DNA from: JAOUEA01 sp038249195
GTDB lineage: Bacteria; Actinomycetota; UBA4738; HRBIN12
DNA: 64,000 nt
Assembly: GCA_038249195.1 (NCBI GenBank)
Contig: JBBRWM010000012.1
Location: forward strand, 1-64,000
Direction: 5' to 3'
Part shown: piece by piece, positions 32,154 to 41,727 of the stretch
Layout of the letters: each line of letters opens with the position of its first letter
How positions within the stretch are numbered: position 1 is the stretch's first letter
Notes under the pieces: generated by a model
The model's database searches: none
Told to the model about the DNA's origin: nothing
The model's input: only the letters and a program-made list of their open reading frames with translations
Translations under genes and position numbers: made by a program

Positions 32154-34052
32154 ATGGATGCGGCGGATCTCCTCACGTTGCTCGACGGGGGTCCGCTCGT
32201 GTGCGACGGGGGCATGGGCACCGCCCTGATCGATGCCGGAGCTCCCGTGGGCGCGTGCTTCGAGGCCTTCAACCTCGACGACCCCGGGCGGGTCGTGGAC
32301 GTGCACCGGGGTTTCGTTGAAGCCGGATCCCGGCTGCTGATCGCGAACACGTTCGGGGGCAACCGGTTCCGTCTCCGCGTCCACGGTGAGGGGCCCCGGC
32401 AGGCCGCGTTGAACCACGTCGGCGTGGAGCTCGCTCGCGCGGCGGGCGCCGAGCTCGTGGCGGGCTCCCTGGGTCCGCTCGGGGTCCGGCTGGCGCCGTA
32501 CGGGCGCGTGAACGCCGATGAGGCCTTCGATGCCTATCGGGAACAGGCGGCGGCGCTCGCTGGGGCCGGCGCCGACCTGTTCGTGATCGAAACCCAGTCG
32601 GACCTGTTGGAGTTGGAGCAGGCTGTGCTCGCGGTCCGGGCCGCCGCCCCCCGGCTGCCCGTGCTCGCGTCGGCGACCTTCACCCGCGACGACCGGACGC
32701 TGCTGGGCTCCACCCCTTCGGAGGTCGCGGCCCGGCTGCGCGAGCTCGGGGTCGAGGGCTTCGGCGTGAACTGCGGCGAGGGGCCGGCCCAGGCGCTGCG
32801 CATCGTGCGAGCGATGGCGCCGTTCGCGGCCGGACGCGTCCTGATGGCCCGGCCCAACGGCGGAGGCCCGGCGGAGATGGGAGGACGGTTCGTCTATCCG
32901 GCGACCCCCGGGTATGTCGGGGAGATCGCGGAGGCGCTGCTGGAGGCGGGGGTGGGCATCATCGGGGGGTGCTGCGGGACCGGGCCGGCTCACACCGAAG
33001 CCGTCGTCGCCGCCGTGCGGACCCGGTTGGGGGCCACGCGCCCGAGGCCTGCGCCGGAGCCGGTCGTCGTGGGAGACGCGGCATCGCCCCCTGCCCCGGC
33101 CGCCGCTCCTCCCACCGGGTTGCAGTCTGCCCTCGAGCGCGGCGACTTCGTGGTGACCGTGGAGATGGAACCCCCTCGATCTTTCAGCGCGGCGCGCTTG
33201 GTGGCGGCGGCTGCCACCTTGCGCGACGCGGGTGCGGACGTCATCGACGTGGCGGACTCGCCGATGGCGAAGATGCGCATGAGCGCGTGGGCCGCGTGCC
33301 GACTGATCCAGGAGCAGGCGGGCATCGAAACGGTGCTTCACTTCCCCACTCGGGGACGCAACCTGCTACGCCTGCAAGGCGATCTCCTGGGGTCGTACGC
33401 GCTCGGCATCAGGAACCTGTTCGTGTGCGTGGGGGACCCGGTTGCGATCGGCGACTTCCCGCAGGCGCTGAACGACGTGGACGTGACGGCGACCGGCGTG
33501 CTGGCGCTCGTGACCGGCGATCTGAACCGAGGTCGCGACCGCGCGGGATCCTCGATCGGCGAGCCCACCGCATTCTTCCCCGGCGCCGCGGTGGCGCCCA
33601 ACGCCGTCGATCTCCAGCGTGAAGCGGGCCTGCTCAAGCGGAAGGTGGACGCGGGGGCAGCCTTCGCGCTCTCGCAGCCCCTCTACGGACCAGAACCGTT
33701 GCGACGCCTGTATGAGGCCTACGAGGAGGTCGCCGGCACACAGCTCACGATCCCCGTGCTCTCGGGGCTGCTGCCGCTCGTCACCGCCCGGCACGCGGAG
33801 TTCCTGCACAACGAGGTCCCCGGCATCGTGATCCCGGACGCGACCCGAGACCGGATGAGAGCGGCCGGAGCCGACGCGTGGCGCGAGGGGCTCGCCATGG
33901 CGAGCGAACTGGCCGGCAGCTTGCGCGAAGCGGGCGCGGCCGGGCTATACGTGATGCCGCAGTTCGGGCGCTACGACCTCGCGGCGGAGGTCGTGGAGGC
34001 CGCGCGCGCCGCCTCCCGCTCAAGCTCCGCCACCCGGCGCACCGATAGCTGA
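32154..34052 (+). CDS. bifunctional homocysteine S-methyltransferase / methylenetetrahydrofolate reductase
   Basis: A 632-residue YitJ-like fusion. Residues 1-300 are a Zn-dependent homocysteine methyltransferase: CDGGMGTALIDAG, IANTFGGNRFRL and the zinc ligands in GVNCGEG and GGCCGTGPAHT. Residues 330-632 are an FAD-dependent methylene-THF reductase (VTVEMEPPRSFSAARL, FVCVGDP, GEPTAFFPGAAV, FALSQPLYGP). Together these produce methyl-THF and use a methyl donor to make methionine. The cobalamin-binding modules of MetH are absent. The ATG at 32154 lies 6 bases after a weak GAGGAT box, so an upstream in-frame start at 32106 is not preferred. Confidence 0.9.
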   Translation: MDAADLLTLLDGGPLVCDGGMGTALIDAGAPVGACFEAFNLDDPGRVVDVHRGFVEAGSRLLIANTFGGNRFRLRVHGEGPRQAALNHVGVELARAAGAELVAGSLGPLGVRLAPYGRVNADEAFDAYREQAAALAGAGADLFVIETQSDLLELEQAVLAVRAAAPRLPVLASATFTRDDRTLLGSTPSEVAARLRELGVEGFGVNCGEGPAQALRIVRAMAPFAAGRVLMARPNGGGPAEMGGRFVYPATPGYVGEIAEALLEAGVGIIGGCCGTGPAHTEAVVAAVRTRLGATRPRPAPEPVVVGDAASPPAPAAAPPTGLQSALERGDFVVTVEMEPPRSFSAARLVAAAATLRDAGADVIDVADSPMAKMRMSAWAACRLIQEQAGIETVLHFPTRGRNLLRLQGDLLGSYALGIRNLFVCVGDPVAIGDFPQALNDVDVTATGVLALVTGDLNRGRDRAGSSIGEPTAFFPGAAVAPNAVDLQREAGLLKRKVDAGAAFALSQPLYGPEPLRRLYEAYEEVAGTQLTIPVLSGLLPLVTARHAEFLHNEVPGIVIPDATRDRMRAAGADAWREGLAMASELAGSLREAGAAGLYVMPQFGRYDLAAEVVEAARAASRSSSATRRTDS

Positions 34053-34085
34053 AGCCGGCCCCCGACCAGGAAACGAACCTCGGAC

Positions 34086-34136
34086 CCCCAATGCGACGAC
34101 ACCCTCGAACCCCAATGCGACGACACCCTCGAACCC
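34086..34136 (+). repeat. 24-bp tandem duplication spanning the start codon
   Basis: Bases 34086-34112 recur exactly 24 bases later. The unit contains an ATG and encodes MRRHPRT followed by Pro or Leu, so the gene has two in-frame starts (34091 and 34115), each followed by the same seven residues. The second start gives a conventional signal peptide by itself. Confidence 0.9.
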
Positions 34137-35038
34137 TGCGCGCCCTCGTTGCGCTCGCCGTGGCCACGCTGCCCCTCGTCGCCTCGGCGCCCGCCCATGC
34201 CGGCGCGGCGCCGACGACCCTCAGGCGGATCGACACGCAGATCCACGATGCGCAGCAGCACGTCGAACGGTGGGATCGGGTGCTGTCGCATTGGCAGACC
34301 CGGGTGGCGCGCACGGCGGCCCATCTCCAGCGCGTGGAAGCGCTCCCCGAGGTCCGGGTGGCGACCGGGCCCGACTACCTCAGCCCGCGATGGACGCGTG
34401 GCGCCCTGGGCCGGTTCCCCTCCCCGCGGGCGCGACTCCGCGCGGCGCATCGTCGCTTGCAATCCGTGCTGCGCGACCACAGGGCACCCGAGGCACAACA
34501 GCAGCTGCAGGCCTGGACCGCGTTCGTGGGGGAACTGCAGGCCGCCCGCGCGAGGGCAGTTCGGAACGCTCGCCGCGACGCGTCCCCCCGCATCCCGGCC
34601 GGGCCTGTGACCTACGAAGGCTGGGCCCGGGCGTTGCTGGGGATGCTCGGCGCGCCCGCATGCGAAGACGACCTCGCCCTGGTCGTCACGTGGGAGACGG
34701 CCGAGTCCACGCAAGCGTGGTTCAACCCGCTCGCGACCTCGCACGACATGGAGGGAGCGGGGATCTTCAACAGCTCGGGCGTGCGCAACTACGTGTCGTT
34801 GCAACAGGGTCTCGAGGCCTCCCGCGATACGTTGGCGGATGGCGCGGACAGTTACGGGTACAGCGCGATCCTGGACGGCCTGCGTTCGTGTGCCCCTGCG
34901 CGCGTGACCGCCCGTGCGATCAGCGACTCCGCGTGGTGCCGGGGTTGCGCCGGCGGGACCTACGTGAGCGGGTTGCTGTCCGTGGTGCGCGGCAACTGGA
35001 GCGAGCACGCGGCGCGTCTCGTCTCCACGCCGGGCTGA
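34091..35038 (+). CDS. secreted coiled-coil protein with lysozyme-like C-terminal domain
   Basis: A 315-residue protein (307 from the second start, 34115). It has a Sec signal peptide ending AHA-G, then a helical, Arg/Gln/His-rich region (about 45-185) with coiled-coil character. The C-terminal domain (about 190-315) contains VTWETAESTQAWFNPLATS, then GIFNSSGVRNYVSLQQGLEAS. The E-x-FNPLxT and FNSxGVxNY phrases recur in actinobacterial and actinophage lysozyme-like (peptidoglycan-cleaving) domains, with the Glu of TWE as likely catalytic acid. Enzyme activity is inferred. Four cysteines in the C-terminal domain may form disulfides. Confidence 0.65.
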   Translation: MRRHPRTPMRRHPRTLRALVALAVATLPLVASAPAHAGAAPTTLRRIDTQIHDAQQHVERWDRVLSHWQTRVARTAAHLQRVEALPEVRVATGPDYLSPRWTRGALGRFPSPRARLRAAHRRLQSVLRDHRAPEAQQQLQAWTAFVGELQAARARAVRNARRDASPRIPAGPVTYEGWARALLGMLGAPACEDDLALVVTWETAESTQAWFNPLATSHDMEGAGIFNSSGVRNYVSLQQGLEASRDTLADGADSYGYSAILDGLRSCAPARVTARAISDSAWCRGCAGGTYVSGLLSVVRGNWSEHAARLVSTPG

Positions 35039-35130
35039 GGCGCTTGCGGCCGATCAGGTTCGTCGCCTGCGCGCACCTTGGCCGAGCGCGCCACTGCGCT
35101 TGGAGCGGCAACCTGCAAGAATGAGTTCCC

Positions 35131-38100
35131 GTGGGCTCCACCGACGTTTCCGCGATCCACCCCGTGATCGAGGCGTTGCATAGCCTCATCGACGAGCGGG
35201 TCTCCCCGGATCGGCGGGACGCGGCCCACGCGTTCGCCAAAGCGTACTCTCGCCGCCTCGCGGAGGAGGAGCTCGAACAGACCGACCCCGAAGCGCTCTA
35301 CGGCCGGGTCATGTCCACGTTCGGCTTCGTGGATGCGCGCGGGCTGGCGCCGATGGCCGTGCGTCTGTTCGTCCCCGACCTTGCCACCGACGGCTACGCC
35401 GCCGACGGAACGGTGATCGAGACCAACAGCGATGACTCGCCGTTCCTCGTGGATTCCGTGCGCGAGGAGCTCGCGGCCCGCGACCTCGCCACCCTCCGCG
35501 TGCTGCACCCCGTCATGGGCACCGCCCGCGACGAGCGGGGCCATCTCGAGCGCGTGATGTACGGGCGCGACGCGAGCCATCGCGAGTCGGTCATGCACTT
35601 CGAGCTGGAGCGCCGGCTGTCCGAGGAGGAGGCGGCGGACCTTACGAAACGCATCGAGAAGATCCTGCACGACGTTCGCCTGGTGGTGCGGGACTTCGAG
35701 CCGATGCAAGACCGCGTACGCCACATGATCGAGATGGCGCGAGCCGGGGCCGTGCGCTACTCGCCGCAGGAGGTCGGGGAGACCATCGACTTCCTCGACT
35801 GGCTGCTCCAATTCAACTTCGTGTTGCTGGGATACCGGGAGTACGAGCTGTTCGAGGGAGACCAGGGCAAGGCCATCCGGGTCGTGCCGTCGAGCGGCCT
35901 GGGGATCCTCGCCGACGAGCAGCTGTCCACCTTCTCCGACGCGACCCCCCTCGACACCCTGGACCCCGCGGTCCGCCGCCGCATCGAAGACGGCGACCTC
36001 CTGGTCTTCAGCAAGACCAACGCGTACTCGTCCGTGCACCGGCGCGCTCGGATGGACTACATCGGCGTTCGCAAGATCGGCCCGCAGGGCCAGATCGTGG
36101 GCGAATCTCGGCTGCTGGGGCTGTTCACGTCCAAGGCGTACATGGAGCCGGCCGCCAAGACGCCGCTGCTTCATCACAAACTGGAGCAGATCCTCACGGC
36201 GGAGGACCTGATCCCGGGTTCGCACGACTACAAGCAGGTCACGGAGCTCTTCGAGAGCTTCCCGATGGACGAGCTGTTCCAGGCCTCGACGGCTGAGCTG
36301 CGCCGCCTCGTCGTCGGACTGCTGGAGCTCGAGAAACATGGTGGGATCCGCGTCCTGGTTCGGCGAGACCTCTACGGCCGCAGCGTTTCCCTCGTGGTGG
36401 CCCTTCCGCGAGATCGGTTCAACGCCGGGCTGCGCAAGCGGCTGCAACAGTTGTTCGTCGAGCGGTTCAAGGGGTCGACGGTGGACTACCACCTGTCGCT
36501 CGGGGAGACCGAGAGCGCGCGCATCTTCTTCACCGTCCACGTCGACCCGGGCGTGCAGATCCCCGACGTCCCCTACGAGCAGCTCGAGCTCGAGGTCGAA
36601 CGGCTCGCGCGGACCTGGGACGACGACCTCGTCGACGCCTTGGTCAGGCGCGTCGGCGCCCAGCGCGGTCCCATCCTCGCCGCCAAGTGGGGACCGCGGT
36701 TCCCCAACTACTACAAATCAAGCACGGAGTGGGGCCTGATCGTGGACGATGTCTTGGCCCTGGAATCGCTCGCCGTGACCCCGGAGGGCTTCCTGGTGGG
36801 TCTCGGCAACGAGCAGGCGGGCGAGCGGCTGACGCGGGTGAAGCTGTACAAGACCGGAGGCAAGGTCGACCTGTCCGCGTTCATGCCCATCCTCGAGGCG
36901 CTCGGTCTGCGCGCCGTGGAGGAGATCCCCACGGCCATCCAGGGCGAGAACAAGATCTACATCCACGACTTCGGCGTGTTGGACGCGCGCGGCGCGGTGC
37001 TGGAGCTCGACACCGCCGCCGAGCGCGTGGCCGACACCATCGCGGCTGTGTGGCGGGGCGAGGCGGAGTCCGATTCGTTGAACCGGCTCGTGATCTTCGC
37101 GGGGCTCACGTGGCGCCAGGTCGTGGGCGCGAGGGCCTTCCGCAAGTATCGCCAGCGCGTATCGGCTCAGTTCACCGAGGAGTATCAGAACGACGCGTTC
37201 GCCGAGAACCCGCACATCGCGGCGAGGCTCGTGCATCTGTTCGAGGCCAAGTTCGACCCGGAGTCGCCCGCGAGCGATGAGGAGCTGGCCGAGATCCGCA
37301 GCGAGATCCGTCAGGACCTGCAGAAGGTGGCCTCCCTCGATCAGGACCGGATCCTGCGCGGCATGCTCGGCACGATCGACGCGACCGTGCGCACGAACGC
37401 CTATCTCGGGCGCAGGTACTTCTCCATCAAGCTCCGGTCGGCGGACGTGCCCGACATGCCCAAGCCGTACCCACTGTTCGAGATCTTCGTCTACTCCCCG
37501 GAGATGGAGGGCGTCCACCTCCGCGGGGGGCAGGTCGCGCGCGGCGGGATCCGGTGGTCGGATCGCAAGGAGGACTACCGCACTGAGGTCCTGGGTCTCA
37601 TGAAGGCGCAGAAGGTGAAGAACGCGGTCATCGTGCCCGACGGCTCCAAAGGTGGATTCGTGCTGAAGCGCTCACCGGCCGCCCCGGAGGAGCTGCGGGC
37701 CGAGGTCGTGCGCCAGTACACGACGCTCATGCGCGGGATGCTCGACATCACCGACAATCGCCGTGACGGCGAGGTCGTGCACCCCCAACACATCCGGGTC
37801 CTGGACGGTCCCGACCCCTACCTGGTGGTCGCGGCCGACAAGGGGACCGCCACGTTCTCCGATCTCGCCAACGAGATCAGCGGGCGATACCGGTTCTGGC
37901 TCGGCGACGCGTTCGCGAGCGGCGGCTCGCAGGGCTACGACCACAAGGCGCTCGGCATCACGGCGCGCGGCGCCTGGGAGTCGGTGAAGCGGCATTTCCG
38001 GGAGCTCGGTGTGGACGTGATGACCCAGGCGTTCACCGTGGTGGGCATCGGCGACATGTCCGGGGACGTGTTCGGCAACGGGATGCTCCTGTCCCCGTGC

Positions 38101-39930
38101 ATCAAGCTCGTGGCGGCCTTCGACCACCGCAACATCTTCGTGGACCCCGACCCCGACCCGGCGATCTCCTTCGCCGAGCGCCGGCGGCTCTTCCAGACGC
38201 CCGGGTCATCGTGGAACGACTATCACCGCTCATTGATGTCGGTGGGCGGCGACGTCTTCGACCGCAAAGCGAAGGAGGCCGTGATCTCCTCGCAGGTGCG
38301 GGAAGTCCTCGGCATCCCAACCGACGTGAACGACGACATGACGCCGGCCGAGCTCATGAAGTACATCCTGCGCGCCCCGGTCGATCTGCTCTGGAACGGG
38401 GGTATCGGGACCTATGTCAAGTCCTCGCGCGAGCGAAACGCGGAGGCCGGCGACCGCGCGAACGACCGCATCCGTATCGACGGGAAGGACGTGCGGGCGC
38501 GCGTGGTGGGGGAGGGCGGGAACCTCGGCTTCACGCAGCTCGGCCGGATCGAGTACGCCCGCAACGACGGCCGCATCAACACGGACTTCATCGACAACTC
38601 CGCGGGGGTGGACACGTCCGACCACGAGGTCAACCTGAAGATCCTGCTGGGCCTCGCCATCTCGCGCGGCGAGTTGACGCTCGAGGAGCGCAACGAGCTG
38701 TTGCAACAATGCGACGAAGACGTCGTGGGCCACGTGCTGTACGACAACTACCTGCAGGCCCAGATCCTCTCGCAGGAGATGATGGTCTCGGCGCAGCGGA
38801 TCGAGAGCTACGAGGACCTGATGGCCCAGCTCGTCGAGGACGGGGAGCTGGAGCGCGAGGTCGAGTACCTCCCGTCCACCGACGAGATGCTGCAGCGCCG
38901 GGCCGACGGCGTCGGCATGGTCCGACCCGAGCTCGCCGTGCTGCTCGCCTACGCCAAGCGCGCGATCGCGTTCGAGCTCCTCGACTCCGACGTGCCCGAC
39001 TCGCCCTACCTCGCGAAGGATCTCGAACGGTATTTCCCACCCAAGGTGGTGGAACGCTTCGGCCACCTGATCCCGGAGCACCCGCTCCGGCGCGAGCTCG
39101 TGGCGACGATCGCCGCCAACGACGTCGTGAACTCTCAGGGGATCACCTTCGTCTCGCGCATGATGACCGAGACGGGCGCGCGAGCCTCGCAGGCCGTGCG
39201 CGCGTTCCGGATCGCGCGCGACGTGACCGGGGCCGTCGGGCGCTGGGCGTCCGTCGAGGCGCTCGACGGCGTCATCGACCCGGGGATCCAGAACCAGCTG
39301 ATGACCGGGGTGGACTGGCTGGTGGAGACCACGTCTCGCTGGTACCTCGTCCGGGCGGCGGGCCAGCACCTCGCCCAGGCCGTCGGGGACATGCACGATT
39401 CCTTCGAGGAGCTCTCGGGCGTGATCGATCAGATCGGCCCGGACGGATGGCGGGAGGAGCACGAGCAGACCGTGGGCCAACTCGTGGCCGAGGGCGTCCC
39501 GCCCGAACTCGCGCGGCGCCACGCCTTCCAGAGCGAGCTGGTGCACGGGCCCGACATCATCTCGGTGGCCCACGCGAGCGGCCGATCCGTGCTGGAGGTC
39601 GCCCGAGCCTTCTTCCTGCTCGGCGAGCGACTCCAGATCGACTGGCTGGAACAGCGCCTCGAAGCCATCCCTGCCGGGAGCCGGTGGCAGCGGTGGGCGC
39701 AGCAGTCCATGGAGGACGATCTGGTCCATCTGCGGCGGCAGATGGTCGAACGCGTGCTCGACCACGCGGACGGACGGCCCGTGGACGAGGCGGTGGAGTC
39801 GTTCCTGGAGGAGCGCTCGGAGGCGTTCGCGCGCCTCGAGAAGTTCATGCGCGGGATGTCGATGGAGGGGATCACCGACCTCGCGCAGCTCACGGTCGCG
39901 CTGCGTCAGATCCGTGCCTTGCTGGGCTGA
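35131..39930 (+). CDS. gdh2: NAD-specific glutamate dehydrogenase, large (L_180-class) form
   Basis: At 1599 residues it belongs to the bacterial about 180-kDa GDH family. It oxidatively deaminates glutamate to 2-oxoglutarate, usually in amino-acid catabolism. N-terminal regulatory ACT-like segments occupy roughly residues 1-700. The catalytic core includes GGQVARGGIRWSDRKEDYRTEVLGL and KNAVIVPDGSKGGFV near residues 795-850 (substrate Lys in PDGSKGGF) and the NAD-binding part with FTVVGIGDMSGDVFGNG near 975. A long helical C-terminal domain runs from about 1170 to 1599. The frame is uninterrupted over 4.8 kb. Start GTG lies close after an AAGAAT sequence; no Shine-Dalgarno is seen. Confidence 0.95.
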   Translation: MGSTDVSAIHPVIEALHSLIDERVSPDRRDAAHAFAKAYSRRLAEEELEQTDPEALYGRVMSTFGFVDARGLAPMAVRLFVPDLATDGYAADGTVIETNSDDSPFLVDSVREELAARDLATLRVLHPVMGTARDERGHLERVMYGRDASHRESVMHFELERRLSEEEAADLTKRIEKILHDVRLVVRDFEPMQDRVRHMIEMARAGAVRYSPQEVGETIDFLDWLLQFNFVLLGYREYELFEGDQGKAIRVVPSSGLGILADEQLSTFSDATPLDTLDPAVRRRIEDGDLLVFSKTNAYSSVHRRARMDYIGVRKIGPQGQIVGESRLLGLFTSKAYMEPAAKTPLLHHKLEQILTAEDLIPGSHDYKQVTELFESFPMDELFQASTAELRRLVVGLLELEKHGGIRVLVRRDLYGRSVSLVVALPRDRFNAGLRKRLQQLFVERFKGSTVDYHLSLGETESARIFFTVHVDPGVQIPDVPYEQLELEVERLARTWDDDLVDALVRRVGAQRGPILAAKWGPRFPNYYKSSTEWGLIVDDVLALESLAVTPEGFLVGLGNEQAGERLTRVKLYKTGGKVDLSAFMPILEALGLRAVEEIPTAIQGENKIYIHDFGVLDARGAVLELDTAAERVADTIAAVWRGEAESDSLNRLVIFAGLTWRQVVGARAFRKYRQRVSAQFTEEYQNDAFAENPHIAARLVHLFEAKFDPESPASDEELAEIRSEIRQDLQKVASLDQDRILRGMLGTIDATVRTNAYLGRRYFSIKLRSADVPDMPKPYPLFEIFVYSPEMEGVHLRGGQVARGGIRWSDRKEDYRTEVLGLMKAQKVKNAVIVPDGSKGGFVLKRSPAAPEELRAEVVRQYTTLMRGMLDITDNRRDGEVVHPQHIRVLDGPDPYLVVAADKGTATFSDLANEISGRYRFWLGDAFASGGSQGYDHKALGITARGAWESVKRHFRELGVDVMTQAFTVVGIGDMSGDVFGNGMLLSPCIKLVAAFDHRNIFVDPDPDPAISFAERRRLFQTPGSSWNDYHRSLMSVGGDVFDRKAKEAVISSQVREVLGIPTDVNDDMTPAELMKYILRAPVDLLWNGGIGTYVKSSRERNAEAGDRANDRIRIDGKDVRARVVGEGGNLGFTQLGRIEYARNDGRINTDFIDNSAGVDTSDHEVNLKILLGLAISRGELTLEERNELLQQCDEDVVGHVLYDNYLQAQILSQEMMVSAQRIESYEDLMAQLVEDGELEREVEYLPSTDEMLQRRADGVGMVRPELAVLLAYAKRAIAFELLDSDVPDSPYLAKDLERYFPPKVVERFGHLIPEHPLRRELVATIAANDVVNSQGITFVSRMMTETGARASQAVRAFRIARDVTGAVGRWASVEALDGVIDPGIQNQLMTGVDWLVETTSRWYLVRAAGQHLAQAVGDMHDSFEELSGVIDQIGPDGWREEHEQTVGQLVAEGVPPELARRHAFQSELVHGPDIISVAHASGRSVLEVARAFFLLGERLQIDWLEQRLEAIPAGSRWQRWAQQSMEDDLVHLRRQMVERVLDHADGRPVDEAVESFLEERSEAFARLEKFMRGMSMEGITDLAQLTVALRQIRALLG

Positions 39931-39945
39931 GGTGCGGCCGGTCGT

Positions 39946-40395
39946 TCAGCCTCCGAAGAAGTCGAGCGTCACCCACAGGTCCCCCTGCGCGCGCACCACG
40001 CCGATGCCGACGCGATGGAAGCGCCGCGCGAGCGTGTTGCTCCGATGGGAGGGGCTGGCCATGAACGAGCGCTGCAGCCGGGGCAGCGTGCCCGCCATCC
40101 CGACGTTCTCGGCCCACGTGCTGGCGCCGTAGCGCCGCACCTGTTGCCAGACGCCCGTGCCGTGATAGACGCACCCGCGCCGTCCCATGCGTCGGCTGTG
40201 TCGCCAGGCGAAGCTGGACACATGGCTGTTGAGGCGCAGGGGACGCAGGCCGTGGGCGTGTCGGGAGCCGTTCACGAGGTGGAGCATGCGGTGCCGCATG
40301 TCCTGGGTCCTGGCGCCCGCCGAAGCGGGACCCGCCACCGCGAGGGTCGCGGCCACCACCAGCGTCAGCGCGATGAACGATCGTCTGAACGTCAT
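39946..40395 (-). CDS. secreted CAP (SCP/PR1)-domain protein
   Basis: A 149-residue protein with a Sec signal peptide (residues 1-26, cleavage near ASA-G) and a compact CAP domain. It has LVNGSRHAHGLRPLRLN (helix 1), HSRRMGRRGCVYHGTG, STWAENVGMAG (the Glu-Asn-Val signature) and HRSNTLARRFHRVGIGVV followed by WVTLDFFGG. Bacterial CAP proteins such as YkwD-type proteins are secreted and mostly uncharacterised. It is convergent with gdh2 with a 15-base gap. Confidence 0.88.
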   Translation of the reverse strand: MTFRRSFIALTLVVAATLAVAGPASAGARTQDMRHRMLHLVNGSRHAHGLRPLRLNSHVSSFAWRHSRRMGRRGCVYHGTGVWQQVRRYGASTWAENVGMAGTLPRLQRSFMASPSHRSNTLARRFHRVGIGVVRAQGDLWVTLDFFGG

Positions 40396-40494
40396 GGGTA
40401 AGCGCTCACCCTACCCACGTCCCGCCGAGCCTGTCACGCATCCGCCGTAGGCCCCCGTTGGCGGCCGCGGCGGCCCGGCGCTACGGTGCGCGCC

Positions 40495-41712
40495 ATGGCT
40501 CGGTACCGAACCTCCGCCCAGCTTCGCCTCATGGAGGGGACCCCTCCGCCCGCCGAACGACTGGTGACGCTGGGCAACTGGCAAGATCCGCCCTTCAACC
40601 GGTGGGGGTTCCAGCACGTCCGCGACCTGATCCCCACGGCCCGGATCCGGCGCAGCTCCGGCCCGCCATGGCGCCTGCCGCGGGCCGAGAGCGACCTCGA
40701 CGACCTCACCTTCGCGTCCGGCCGCCGCCGCATGACGCTCGGGACCATGCTGTCCGACACGGCCACCGACGGCTACCTCGTGTTGCACCGCGGGCGGATC
40801 GTGATGGAGCGCTACTTCAACGACCTTCGTCCCGACACGACGCACCTGCTGATGTCGGTCTCGAAGTCGGTGACGTCCGCGGTTGCCGGCATCCTGGTGG
40901 GACGAGGGCGACTCGACGTGGACGCGCCCGTCACGCGGTACCTGCCAGAGCTCGCCGGCACCTCCTTCGAGGGCTGCACGGTGCAGCACCTCCTCGACAT
41001 GCGCGCTGGCACCCGCTTCAACGAGGACTACGCGGACCCCACCGCCGAGGTGAGGGTGTACGAACAGGTCTACCTGTGGCGGCCGCGAACGGACCCGTCC
41101 CTGCCGCCGGACGCCTGCAGCTACTTCGCCACCCTCGGCAACGACGGGGAGCACGGCGGGGCGTTCCGATATCGCTCGGTCCTGTCCGACGTCCTCGGCT
41201 GGGTTGTGGAGCGCGCGGGCGCCCAGCGCCTGGCCGACCTGATCGCGCGGGAGCTCTGGGGGCCCATGGGCGCCGAGTTCGATGGCGAGGTCACGGTGGA
41301 CGCGCACGGCAACGCCATGGCGGACGGAGGGATCTGTGCCACCTTGCGGGATCTCGGCCGGTTCGGACAGCTCTTTTCGAACGGGGGTCGGCGCGGGCGC
41401 GGGAAGATCGTGCCGGCCGCTTGGATCGCCGACACGATCGCGGGGGCCCCGGACGCAACGGCGGCCTTCGCGGCGGGCGGCGAGGCCGCCGACCGGCGCC
41501 CGGGCGCCCACTACCGCAACCAATGGTGGGTCCTGGCGCCGGACACCCCGGCGTATGCCGGGCTCGGCATCAACGGTCAGCTCGTGTACGTGAACCCGCC
41601 CGCGCGACTGGTCGTGGCCAAGCTCTCCACGTGGTCACACGCGCTCGATCCCCTCGCCGAGCGGTGGACCTACGACGCGTGCCTCGCCCTCGCGGAGGCG
41701 TTGAACCCCTGA
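40495..41712 (+). CDS. serine beta-lactamase-family hydrolase
   Basis: A 405-residue class C beta-lactamase/esterase-family protein. The catalytic S-x-x-K is in LLMSVSKSVTSAVAG (SVSK, about residues 121-124). A Tyr-containing second motif region (DACSYFATLGND) and a C-terminal NQWWVLA segment follow. There is no signal peptide, so a cytoplasmic esterase or peptidase is more likely than a true beta-lactamase. ATG 40495 is preferred to GTG 40486 because TACGGT (40482-40487) lies 7 bases before it, matching the leaderless pattern; the GTG would be inside the promoter. Confidence 0.82.
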   Translation: MARYRTSAQLRLMEGTPPPAERLVTLGNWQDPPFNRWGFQHVRDLIPTARIRRSSGPPWRLPRAESDLDDLTFASGRRRMTLGTMLSDTATDGYLVLHRGRIVMERYFNDLRPDTTHLLMSVSKSVTSAVAGILVGRGRLDVDAPVTRYLPELAGTSFEGCTVQHLLDMRAGTRFNEDYADPTAEVRVYEQVYLWRPRTDPSLPPDACSYFATLGNDGEHGGAFRYRSVLSDVLGWVVERAGAQRLADLIARELWGPMGAEFDGEVTVDAHGNAMADGGICATLRDLGRFGQLFSNGGRRGRGKIVPAAWIADTIAGAPDATAAFAAGGEAADRRPGAHYRNQWWVLAPDTPAYAGLGINGQLVYVNPPARLVVAKLSTWSHALDPLAERWTYDACLALAEALNP

Positions 41713-41727
41713 TCCGCGATCGAACCG

